Shown here in pieces: positions 22,608 to 31,792 of a stretch of DNA of 64,000 nucleotides. How positions within the stretch are numbered: position 1 is the first letter of the stretch; the number at the start of each line of letters is the position of its first letter. Below the pieces are notes generated by a model, which saw nothing but the letters and a program-made list of their open reading frames with translations, did not search any database and was not told the DNA's origin. Source of the DNA: Glandiceps talaboti (Eukaryota > Hemichordata > Enteropneusta > Spengelidae); assembly GCF_964340395.1 (NCBI RefSeq), contig NC_135559.1, positions 17,282,550 through 17,346,549 of the forward strand, in the 5' to 3' direction. A program made the position numbers and the translations under genes.

Positions 22608-22964
22608 CTATATAAAACATACTAATAAATTTCCATAATTATCTTGAAATATACGTCTGTTCCTAGTATCTTGTATTAATTTAAGAACCCAGTATTCATT
22701 CAAATATTTAACTTCTTGGTTGTCCTCTGAGTCAGGAAATAAACTTAAGAATTCAACACGTTTAAAAAAATTCTTTTTTTCGACTTCTTTACAAAAGGAT
22801 AAAATAATCTGATATAAACTTTGATCTTTTAATTTTGCCCCTGTATTTACATTTAATACATGCATATTTTTCCTTCTCAAGTTGTCCCATTCTAGCGCTA
22901 CATTAAAACCAAGGACGTCTTTGTATTTGTTTAAAAATTTAGTTATATTATGTTCTCCAAACAT
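22608..22964 (-). CDS. Small conserved protein of unknown function (118 aa)
   Basis: This is an intact frame from the ATG at 22964, which is preceded by a GTATAGTACAT motif that also precedes its counterpart in Polinton 2 (63513). The sequence is mixed alpha/beta, with GFNVALEWDNLRR near residue 20-33 and a Lys/Phe-rich KKNFFKRVEFL segment, and no membrane span. Conservation between the two copies over more than 100 residues shows it is a real gene. It is always next to the integrase, between it and the ~478-codon protein. No family recognised. Confidence 0.6.
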   Translation of the reverse strand: MFGEHNITKFLNKYKDVLGFNVALEWDNLRRKNMHVLNVNTGAKLKDQSLYQIILSFCKEVEKKNFFKRVEFLSLFPDSEDNQEVKYLNEYWVLKLIQDTRNRRIFQDNYGNLLVCFI

Positions 22965-23046
22965 GATGTACTATACATTATTACATTACATTCTTTTATT
23001 TCATTTATTTCATTTATTATTTTAATTTTTTGATATTTTCAATCGG

Positions 23047-24123
23047 TTACCAAGAATTAAATTTATCGCCATATCCTAACCATTTTACCAATGCGTATTC
23101 ATGGCCTTTGATTTTTTTCTTACGTAATATTTTTTCAATGTTATATTCCTTCGACTCCTTCGGCTCCTTCGTCTCCTTCGAGTCTTTCGATTCTTTAGTC
23201 ATGTCAATCGATAATTCTTGCTCATAAAATGCGCCGTCAATGTCATCTTCCAAAGTGTAAACAATAACGGGACCAAAGATAATTTGTTTGATTTTAAAAA
23301 GTTCACACGTGTAGTTTGGTAGATATTCTTTGGCAAACACGTTCTTGTATTTGGAAATTCTCACGGTATCACCGATATAAAACTTCGGAGTTCCATATTC
23401 AACAGTGAGATAAGCACCGTATAAATTATACCAAACGATATTTTCATTCCTCGGTAACGATGCTTCCTTCGGAGTCATGTGGATTGAATTGTGGTAGGTA
23501 TTGTTATAACCATCCACTAATCGATCTAGTACGTCGATCCAATTTCTAGTTTGTTTATCAGTAAAATATTTATACATACGTGATTTAAGTGTCCTGTTAA
23601 AACGCTCGACAACCGATGCCTTTTTATCTGACCGTGTACTAAACCACTCAATTTCACGATTTTCAAAGAGATCTTTAACGTATTTATTGTAAAATTCTCG
23701 GCCTTCATCAAACTGTATTTTATTCGGTTCACGGTCTTTAAAAATTAATTCAAAGGAGTCAGCCATTTCAATACCACGTTTTGACTTGAGTGGTATCGCC
23801 CAGGCATACTTCGATAACACATCGATAACAGTCAGGATGTAATGATACCCCTGGTCATTAGGCATCTCTACAATGTCAGCTTGCCACTGGTCATCCATTC
23901 CAGAAACAAATACTTTGCGGTAAGGGAACTTTTTAATCGCTGGTTTATGCATAGTGTAAACTTCTTGTTCTTCCAACCATTGTTTCAATTCCTTATACTT
24001 AATTTTTTAAATTTTTTTTTGTTTCACGTCTTTCTGATCGTCTTTGATTTTACGCCACAATTTTGCGATGCCGCTGTATGCTAAATCAGAATTATAATAC
24101 AAGTCTCGCAAATACTGATCCAT
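23047..24123 (-). pseudogene. Chromodomain integrase (rve family), frame-shifted and cut at the C terminus
   Basis: This enzyme inserts the element into host DNA. The catalytic core shows the D,D,E arrangement: WQADIVEMP, then IQFDEGREFY, then SVVERFNRT about 35 residues later. Before the core is the usual linker with YTMHKPAIKKFPY. At the C terminus is a chromodomain (KILRKKKIKGHEYALVKWLG ... FNSW), which in this family probably guides insertion to chromatin. The natural start is the ATG at 24123, as in the intact copy at 62364, but a one-base change in a nine-A run near 24010 separates the first ~35 codons. The last codons are also lost: where copy 2 has GAA after FNSW, copy 1 has TAA. Confidence 0.9.
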
Positions 24124-24186
24124 AGTATAGTATATATACACTAAACATTATTTTTTTATTTTTTTTTATTTTTTTATTTTTTTTCA

Positions 24187-24660
24187 TTATTTGGTTATTT
24201 TTGATTTCGTTGTTTTCATATCTGAATAACCATTCAGTTTATAATACTTTAAATAACGTTCCAAAGGAGGAGTATAATTGACAGCTTTTTGCATTTCGAG
24301 AGACTTAATAAATACTTCTCGAATAAGTTCTTGAGGTGTTTCAGAGTAAATATTTGCTTGCGTATATGTTAGTAATTCTTTGAAATTCTTATATTGTACT
24401 TTTAATCGTGATACTTTGTCCGATAATTTTAAGTTTTGGTTGACAACTGTAACAACTATAGGAACAGCTGCTAATAAACTAATAAAAACAGGTATCGCTG
24501 GAACAGCAGCTAATGCACCAACTCCTGAAGTAATTCCACTAGCAATAAGTATCCCTTTATTAACACGACTTAATAATTTATAAGAACGTCTATATGCACT
24601 ACATACTCGTATAAGATAATCGACTAGGTCTTGTATCGTTTTAATATTTTGATCAATCAT
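24187..24660 (-). CDS. SLATT-like two-span membrane protein (157 aa)
   Basis: This open frame starts MIDQNIKTIQDLVDYL. A charged N-terminal helix (YRRSYKLLSRVNKG) leads into a pair of adjacent hydrophobic segments (ILIASGITSGVGALAAVPAI and VFISLLAAVPIVVTVV, residues ~36-75). A long helix with an L-x2-QYKNFKELLTYTQ pattern follows. This layout resembles SLATT domains, membrane proteins known as predicted pore-forming effectors in bacterial conflict systems. Here it may act as a holin-like or membrane-remodelling protein; both are inference. The counterpart at 61861-62320 is shifted in the second span. Upstream is GTATAATTTAAGTGATACC, similar in both copies. Confidence 0.5.
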   Translation of the reverse strand: MIDQNIKTIQDLVDYLIRVCSAYRRSYKLLSRVNKGILIASGITSGVGALAAVPAIPVFISLLAAVPIVVTVVNQNLKLSDKVSRLKVQYKNFKELLTYTQANIYSETPQELIREVFIKSLEMQKAVNYTPPLERYLKYYKLNGYSDMKTTKSKITK

Positions 24661-24689
24661 TTTATGGTATCACTTAAATTATACTATAT

Positions 24690-25271
24690 ATTTAAAAATA
24701 TTATTTTTAGAGGTTTGATAACCAAAGTGGAACGATAAGTTATTTTTGTATAACCACGATCGAAGACTGTAAAATTAATACTAATTTTAACTTTTTTGTC
24801 AGTATGAAATAACCGAGACAAAGATGTTGGTAAAATTTGTTTGTTTATAACGTATGTTAAATGTGATATTTTTTTTCATCATCAATTTTTATATAAAAAA
24901 TAACTATTGCTCTCTCATTTTTTTCTTTAAACTTCAACTGAGGGAGAATATAACCAGAGTCTAAAAAAAGTTGAATGTGATAAGTTCCTGGATCTAAAAA
25001 GTAAGAATTTCTATCACTATCACTATCACTAAGTTACTTTATTCGTGTTTATTACATGAGAATATTCTCTTACTGTTACCTTAACAATTTGTTTACGAAC
25101 AAATTCAATTATCGCAATCTCTGGCTCCGATATTGTAGGTTTTGGAGGTGGAATCGGTTTTAATTTAAACATATTATTTTCATATTCCATCTGATATTTA
25201 ACACCTGAGGTTATTTTCATAGGTTTAAAATCCCTAAGATCTTTGAGAGATAAGTTAATAAATTTATTCAT
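24690..25271 (-). pseudogene. Probable structural protein, broken
   Basis: The first 80 codons (25029-25271) are open: NLSLKDLRDFKPMKITSGVKY, then a Pro-rich LKPIPPPKPT segment, then EIAIIEFVRKQIVKV. After the stop, related sequence continues in shifting frames to ~24690, including FLDPGTYHIQLF and a later ISINFTVFDRGY segment. These correspond to parts of the copy-2 gene at 58321-61725. The alternating beta-like pattern suggests a structural or attachment protein. The gene has at least two breaks in this copy. I do not recognise the family. Confidence 0.5.
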
Positions 25272-25315
25272 TTTATTTATTTTATAATCTATATTAAATA
25301 CTAATTTAAAATACT

Positions 25316-26313
25316 TTAAAATCTATAAGTACCATACGTTTCAGTTATTGTTTTAATATCTAAAACCTTTAACCCTTGTGTTATTGCGTATAACACTTCA
25401 TTTGCTTGTAATGCTTCCGCTAATTTAGATGACGCTTTATTTTCAGTAAAAGTAACATTAATATTCTCGTTCTCAATATGAATTTCAATTGTTAATAATG
25501 TACGTCGTTCACATGCTATTAAAAAACCATCTAAGAAAGTATCATATTCACCCTCAGAATTTAATTTAATACATTCGATAATAATAGTACCACTGGTTAC
25601 TTTCTTTATTTTAGTCATCATCGCATCAGTAATAGCACTTAATTTTAATTTAGCCTCATCAATAGGTTTCAAACCATGTACATTAAACTGCTCATCCTAA
25701 AATATGTTAATAGTTCCTTCATCAAGGTCATAACTACAATATCATTTCCCTGAATCTGAATTAATAATTTTTTGAAAAATATTCTTTGCCGTCACTATTG
25801 TTCTTAAAGGATCCAATTTTAAATGCAACTTTGGATTCAACAGGTCTAGTCTAGGATCTGGTTCCGGTGGTTCCGGTAAATAAAGTCTGATATCAGCTAA
25901 ACTAAATGTTTTATCATTGTTATTATAAACTGACACATAGGAACTCGATCAGTTAAACCATGATCTATAGTTAATGGCTTTTCAAGCATTTCAACATAAT
26001 CTCGTGGTAAATCAAAAGTATAGAACGTAGCATCTCTGTTGCTATACGCAAAACCAAATGGTATATGATAGTTTGATACTTTATATTCTTCGGTTGTATC
26101 ATCTACATCATTTAAGTCTGCTAAATTATTGGTATGTTCGTGTGATTGAACTGCCGCTTGTTCTAAACTAAATGATTGAAGTTCATTTTTCCATCTTAAA
26201 ACAAAATCTTTATTATTATGTCTTCCTGATAAATTCGACACGTTAAGATCTCTGAGATTATCAAGTCCAAGTCCTTGAAGTGTTATCTCACCTAGTCCTA
26301 AAATTGATGGCAT
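25316..26313 (-). pseudogene. Probable structural protein, three broken pieces
   Basis: Three frames (25897-26313, 25742-25936, 25316-25672) line up end to end with one longer gene in Polinton 2 (56654-57655). The N terminus has LGEITLQGLGLDNLRDLNV, a SGRHNNKDFVLRW segment and AVQSHEHTNNLADLNDVDD, a collagen-free but repetitive look of a capsid-associated protein. Copy 1 has lost one T near 25920, which shifts the frame, and has a further break near 25705. The C-terminal part is beta-rich with GTIIIECIKLNSEGEYDTF. Role unknown; it faces the penton-like gene across a shared promoter region. Confidence 0.6.
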
Positions 26314-26372
26314 ATTATTTTGTATTTTTGTATATAATATATATAATATATATATACTATAATATTAAAACA
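26314..26372. promoter_or_regulatory. Divergent TA-rich promoter region
   Basis: The space between two divergent start codons (26313 minus and 26373 plus) is only ~59 bases of TATATAATATATATACTATAA-like sequence, so it must serve both genes. In copy 2 the same space has grown into a long TA microsatellite. Confidence 0.55.
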
Positions 26373-27047
26373 ATGAAGTTGTATATAAATGAAAAATCTA
26401 GTGATATCACTGTCAGTTTTACAGAAACGTTGATTGGTTATTCACAGATACGATTGTTAGAGTGTAAACTATATAATTCCTGGCATAATATTACGAAAGA
26501 AAACAATGAAATTGCTTTTACCATTAACAATAAAACGTCAGTTTAAAAAGTAGAACCAGGTAATTACAATGTACATGTAGAAACATTATCGCAAGCGATT
26601 GGTAGAGCAAATTTTTTAAATTTTAAGAGAATTTTACCAATAGGAAAAACGCGGATGGTACTAGCTAATAATGTTAAAGTAGACTTTTCAAAGCCAAAGA
26701 ATTTTGCGAAAAAACTTGGTTTTGAAGAGAAAGAATATAGTGTAACAGGTATTAGTCCAAACAAAGCAGATCTTCTTCCTGTGACTGAATACGTAGTATA
26801 TTGTGATATTATAGATACACCTACTAATTACATCAATGGGAAAAGGTCTAATTATTTACACATTTTAACGATACAGGAAAAAAAGGGTGACATAGGAAAA
26901 GATGTCACTTATTCATTTCCCGATAATATTCCAGTACCCATCAAGAAAATGAATATAACTAATCTTCGAATTTGGATAACTGATCAAAATAACAAACCAA
27001 TAGATTTTAATGGTTGGCCAATTTCATTTCAACTCGAGCTAACTTAA
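26373..27047 (+). pseudogene. Candidate penton/minor capsid jelly-roll protein, one in-frame TAA
   Basis: The ATG at 26373 gives a 224-codon frame interrupted only by a TAA at codon 58, where copy 2 has AAA, a single substitution. The protein is beta-rich: SDITVSFTETLIGYSQIRLL at the start, then an YNSWHNI segment, a MVLANNVKVDFSKPKNF part, and the ending IWITDQNNKPIDFNGWPISF. Endings of the type 'D-FNG-hP-hxFxLE' are familiar from short jelly-roll proteins in invertebrate Polinton-like elements, where such proteins are candidate vertex (penton) proteins. It is transcribed against the flanking genes, converging on the polymerase. The equivalent in copy 2 is at 55867-56532. Confidence 0.55.
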
Positions 27048-27083
27048 AGGTTACTAACAGTTACTAACAATTACTAACGTTAC
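27048..27083. repeat. Short (TTACTAAC)n repeat between convergent genes
   Basis: Three or more imperfect TTACTAACA units lie between the ends of the penton-like gene and the polymerase gene. The same units mark both edges of the inverted block in Polinton 2. Confidence 0.7.
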
Positions 27084-30000
27084 TTACCGTTTACCTAAAT
27101 CAACGTGACCATATGCTAACGTGTTACGATGATCGAGAACATAGCGTTTATCATTAAAGCAACTCAAAGAAGTCTTATTGATTGTATAACTACCGATCTG
27201 GTGATGTATCGATCGAATAGTGTTCATGGAATGCTTAATTTGTAAATTTTCAAAAAGGACAGTCTTATATTCCTCGTGAGTTATGTTCTTTTTAATAACT
27301 ATCTTTTTAATACCTTTTGCTTTTCGGGTTGATGAAGTTTCTGTGATATAAGAGTACATTTTACTTCGAAGTCCGATAAATTCAGTGATTGGTAAACCGA
27401 CACATTCATCTTTCATTTTACCGATTACTTTTTTGTTAAAACCAAAATAGTATGGACTCTCAGTTGAGTAATCACTATTATCGAACAGGTCTTTGTCTCG
27501 ATAGAAATCTTTGTAGGGATCAACAGCTTTAATTTCGTACATTAATGAGTCGGTATCTGTGAATAACAACTTGGCTAATGAACCATATTTTTCTTTGATA
27601 TAGTTGTAATGGAAGTCATACATTAAAGTTTTGGACAAATCAAGAATACTCATTCCATCATATAAAGGTTGATTTAAAGTTAATCTTTCCTTTTTGTTTT
27701 CAACAGCAACCAATCCTTTAGTTATAATTTTTTGCGTAACAAACGTTGGTTTAGATACTAATTTTTTTATTTGTTTTTCTGTTGTACATAATTTTATATT
27801 ACGATGCTTACGTACATTCATCATGGTTCGTCCAAATACAGAGTTGTTCATTAGTTTGAAGAAATCTTTTTCGAAGGCATTTTTAGCTTTCTTTCTTTTT
27901 TCCGTGTTAAATAAAATGTATTGCGACATCCATTTTGATTGGTTAAACTCAATATCTCTATGGATTTTAGTGACTTTTAAACCGAGTGATAAATATTGTT
28001 TTAAATTTTGGAAATGAAGTACGTAATTCCTTTTTGGTTTCAAAGTTGTAGTTAATTTCTCTATATTTCCGCATTTGATATTAAATAAGTCACGTATCTT
28101 TTTATTATGCGGCGATAACATGTCTTCGGTAATACATAATCTCTCAGGTGCTAAAGCATAATCATTGTGGAGATCATGGAGGTCATTAGGATACTCCAGA
28201 TCGACTTCAAGGATTAATCCACGGTCACTTTCATTGGTGTACTTACTTAAAAAGTCACAGTCAAGCTCGCCAACGTCATTTATATCAATCCATTTAAATC
28301 CATCCGTTGGTAGAGATTGAACCATTGCCCAACCATACAGATTATTTGCATCTAAATACATGATATATTTTGATTCTTGAGTAGGATCATAATCTTTCAT
28401 ATATGGATTGTTTGCCTTTGCATGGCCAGCGGATATATATGAAATACCTCCACGAAGACCCTTTTCTATAAAGAGATGCATATCTATATCCGTTAATAGT
28501 TCGAGATTAATTTTAGTCATTTTTAAGCAGGCATCCCAAGATAATCCTGGAGCACTGAAGTAATGACAGGGGTCGAGGTTATAGTATAGATTGCATGTTT
28601 TTCGGAAATTTTCAAATAGGTCCGTTAATAAAAGTACATCAGTTTTAAGGTACAGATCATGATAATCACCCATGGTTTGCATATTAAAATGCTTCCATAT
28701 ATCTTGTGCATGCTCATAATCTTCATCGGTAATACCAGTCTCATTTAGAATAGAATAAAATGTTTCCTTTAGTGGAAGATTAACATCATCGAATTTTTTG
28801 GTGGAATCCATATAATCATAAGGATACACACCCTTTCTCGTTAATAATTTTAAACTATTGGGGAATTCCTGTTCTGTGTATTTGAAATCACTCGTGTTAT
28901 TAACGAGTTTTTCTAATGAAGCATTCAAGAAATTTAAACTATCTATGAAGACTAAATTAGTACCAATCATTATAGCCATAAACTTTTCCATAGAATGTGG
29001 GATAATACTAATCTTTTCATTAAAATTTTCAAGGGTGTGTACGATGAAATGACTGTCATATCCTTTTAAATTGTGAAATATAACGGGGATTTTCTTCGTT
29101 ACTTGAAAATTGATATTACAGGATTCATGCGCTGAACCACGGTATTTACCGGTAATATGGCAATGATCACGGACTCGTTTACAATCTTTCTCGTATGATG
29201 TTTCACAAATATGACATTGCGTCGCTTTTTGGAAACAGTTTTCATCATTTTTACTCATACGTAGAGGTTTGTTAAAATGTTGTTGTTTAATATCATTACA
29301 ATAATCAACTTCCGATAACATCATTTCCATGAATTTCCTGGATGCCTCTGGCCCTCTGTAAATAACACTTTTTTTACTAAATGTGTCATCGTAACAACAG
29401 ACTAGTTTATAACCGAAACTACATACTTCATGCTTTTGATAATGTTGTGTAAATACCTTATTATTGTTAATAGTATTCACTTTTTCGGTTATAGATTCAA
29501 AATCTGCGTAAATAACAAATGGTGCATTTAATTGTTTAAGGTAATTTTTAAATGATAACCATTTATTTCCTTCGGTTGGCAATCGTATAGCCTGCATCTT
29601 GTTTATTTCAAAACAAATGGGAATATGCAGATTTAAAATCTCTACGGTTGAAAAATGTTGCAAACAATATCTACAAAAATGTTTTCTTTCATTATGGTTT
29701 GTTATACCATACATGAACCGATTAAAGTCTTTGATCCAAACATAATGTTTTTGGTTATCACCACGAGTTATTAGTAGTAAATCAAGATGATCTTCACTAG
29801 TTTGTTTACTAACGTAAATTGGATATGCTTGTTTATTGTGATTATAACCAAATACGGAAATCGATATATCATTTTGGTTTTCGATTTTAGGAATTTGTTT
29901 TGTTGTTACTGGAAATGTTATTCCTTTATAATTTAAATCATTAATATGATGTTTGTATCTCTATGGTCGATTTTTATTAATTTCGACTGGAAACTTATAC

Positions 30001-30779
30001 GCTAAATGGCACCATCTAAAACACTCATTATCATTATTTTGAATGTTAATGAGGCCTTTCATTGGGTGTTGTAGTTCTTTCGGCAATTTTATATACGAGT
30101 TACCTTGTAAAGGCTCGTATCTTACAATATTTACATAAAAATTAAGAAGTGTTTTCATATGCCATCCAGAACCTTCACGCAGCCATTTAGCGATGTGTTC
30201 AAGAATTCTTTCGAAACTTATACTCATTTGTTCGTCTATTTGATTAATATTTGTAATTACTAATGGACTACTATTAAAATAACCATTATTTGTTATCTCT
30301 GTATCCATACTGTTTACGTTTAAATTGTATTTAGCAAATTTTATATTCAAAGTTAATATTGCTTTTATTCCACCTTGATCTTCTAAATTTTGTTTTAAAA
30401 GTTCTTTTATTAAATATTTATTTTCAATTAATTGTGTATGAGGTTCATTCGCAGTAATATCAATTTCATATGACTTCACGTAGCCTCTAAAAGCTCTCTC
30501 GAGTTCACGGTATTTAGGTGGTATTAAAACACCACTAACATGACGATATCCTTTATTAATAAAAGTTTGATACGTATCATTTCCTATTTTAATCATACGT
30601 TTGGTAATAGGATTAATAATATATTGTTCCGTTAATGGTCGGGGGAGACCACTAGGTACCGACCAATCTAAGATATTCTCAGGCAACGGCTGTAGATTGC
30701 CATTCCGTATAAGCTTATTATATACACGTCCACCAACTGTTATCATTCGCTTAGTGCGTGGGTTCAAAATCTTTGTCAT
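27084..30779 (-). pseudogene. polB: Polinton family B DNA polymerase, one in-frame stop
   Basis: This is the replicative polymerase of the element, of the protein-primed type. One reading frame of ~1231 codons runs from the ATG at 30779 and is broken only by a TAG near 29961. Within the 876-residue part starting at 29714: exonuclease I YADFES (D71), a CHIC ... DHCHITGKYRG ... CN zinc/HNH-like insert (168-200), exonuclease II HNLKGYD (~214-220), exonuclease III YLKTDV (~355-360), polymerase A YLDANNLYG (~453-461), polymerase B NNSVFGR (~623-629) and polymerase C FTDTDS (~718-723). The N-terminal part has two NP-x-TKRMI-type repeats and a CRYC...H...C finger-like motif. The start is chosen because copy 2 begins at the same Met. 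Confidence 0.92.
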
Positions 30780-30925
30780 ATTGTATATAATCAAAAGATT
30801 TTAATATTCATATATAAATTTATTAGTTCAATTGCTTTTTTCTTCTTAACTTGTAAGTCTTATAAACATTGAAAACTTGTTAAAATTACAACTTTTATTT
30901 TTTATGTATATATAACGAAGAATAA
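30780..30925. other. AT-rich intergenic gap upstream of polB
   Basis: It contains TTGTATATAATCAAAAGATT just before the polymerase ATG and probably its promoter. No gene. Confidence 0.4.
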
Positions 30926-31129
30926 CTACTTAATTTCTTCACCATATTCAGGATATTCACGTTTTCTATTCTCACAGGAATGTTTTATATTTAAATGTTT
31001 TAAAAAATTATGTTTATGTCGAAAGCGTTTATTACACTTGACACATTTGAATTCTGGTGCCGACCTACCGCAAGTGAGGCAATTCTCTCGAATAAGACAA
31101 ATCCAAAATTCAGAACAGTAGTTTGACAA
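30926..31129 (-). CDS. Small zinc-finger protein next to the right terminus (67 aa)
   Basis: This open frame starts near the terminal repeat. It carries CLTCGRSAPEFKC followed by VKCNKRFRHKHNFLKHLNIKH, a C2H2-like finger with an extra Cys pair before it. A longer relative with a repeated Cys block is at 55511-55741, where CDSCNRSAPEY and CEICNRHFKHQHNLNKH align well, so this is a real gene. Its place beside the terminal repeat and upstream of the polymerase would suit a DNA-binding factor for the ends or a transcription regulator; that is inference. Confidence 0.6.
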   Translation of the reverse strand: MSNYCSEFWICLIRENCLTCGRSAPEFKCVKCNKRFRHKHNFLKHLNIKHSCENRKREYPEYGEEIK

Positions 31130-31134
31130 TTCAA

Positions 31135-31509
31135 ATTTAATGGTCTTGTATGTATATACATATATATTATTATCTCTCTAATTGAACATCCTCACCTTGA
31201 TAACCATTGTAATCTGACCTAGAAACAGTATGAAAGGAGTGAAAATATTTGTGAAATGTTGAAACATGTTTAGTGCATTAGCCTAGCCAACTGACCTTGG
31301 TAACCATGGTAACCTAGTGACCTACTACGCTGCTATGCTTAAACATTCCTGTGGTGGCCTGAGGCGGCAGTTGTGACCTGAGGCGGCAGTTCAATTAGAC
31401 AGATACATTTTACTACTGTATGTGATTTGCTGACTCATAACAGCGTGACTGATATGACTAATAATAGAGTAGCAACGAGGCCACTAAGGGGTTTAACAAT
31501 GAGGTCACT
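31135..31509. repeat. Right subterminal region with a duplicated fragment of the terminal repeat
   Basis: Bases ~31150-31200 (GTATGTATATACATATATAT and a following AATTGAACATCCTCACCTT) resemble ~31530-31580 inside the right terminal repeat, so part of the repeat is present twice. The DNA between is less AT-rich and holds a short direct repeat of GACCTGAGGCGGCAGTT. No gene. Confidence 0.6.
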
Positions 31510-31792
31510 ATTTTGAATTTATAGTACATTTGTATGTATATACATATCTATTCTTATCTGTTTAATTAAACATCCTGACCTTAGTAGTGACCTCACTAAG
31601 CGTTTAATTTACTTATAATAGCTATAACAAATTTAGTCATTTTTTAGCAAATTTTTTTGTATAAGATTTATTTTGCCTTTTAATAGATTATATAGATATA
31701 TTAATAAATTAATTAATATAAGAATAAGACTTTATTTGGCTATATAATAGATTAAAAAGGGACTGATTCAAAAACCCCTTTTGTATACTACT
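31510..31792. repeat. Polinton 1 right terminal inverted repeat
   Basis: Complement of 14182-14464 with a few substitutions, ending CCCCTTTTGTATACTACT. GATACA follows directly, compared with AATACA before the left end. Confidence 0.92.

Larger units (their letters stand above)
14182..31792. mobile_element. Polinton/Maverick element, copy 1 (17.6 kb)
   Basis: The element is bounded by ~283-bp terminal inverted repeats starting AGTAGTATACAAAAGGGG, which fits the AG...CT termini usual for Polintons. It is flanked by AATACA on the left and GATACA on the right, a 6-bp target duplication with one mismatch, and 6 bp is the known Polinton duplication length. The content fits the family: protein-primed-type family B polymerase, retroviral-type integrase with chromodomain, packaging ATPase, and a candidate capsid protein. 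The element is much more AT-rich than its flanks. Several genes carry stops or shifts, so it is probably inactive. I recognised no adenain-like protease. Confidence 0.93.

Noticed and set aside
27694-28017. Plus-strand frame inside the polymerase, also seen in part at 52432-52626
   Set aside because: It is antisense to the polymerase palm and its preservation follows from polymerase conservation.
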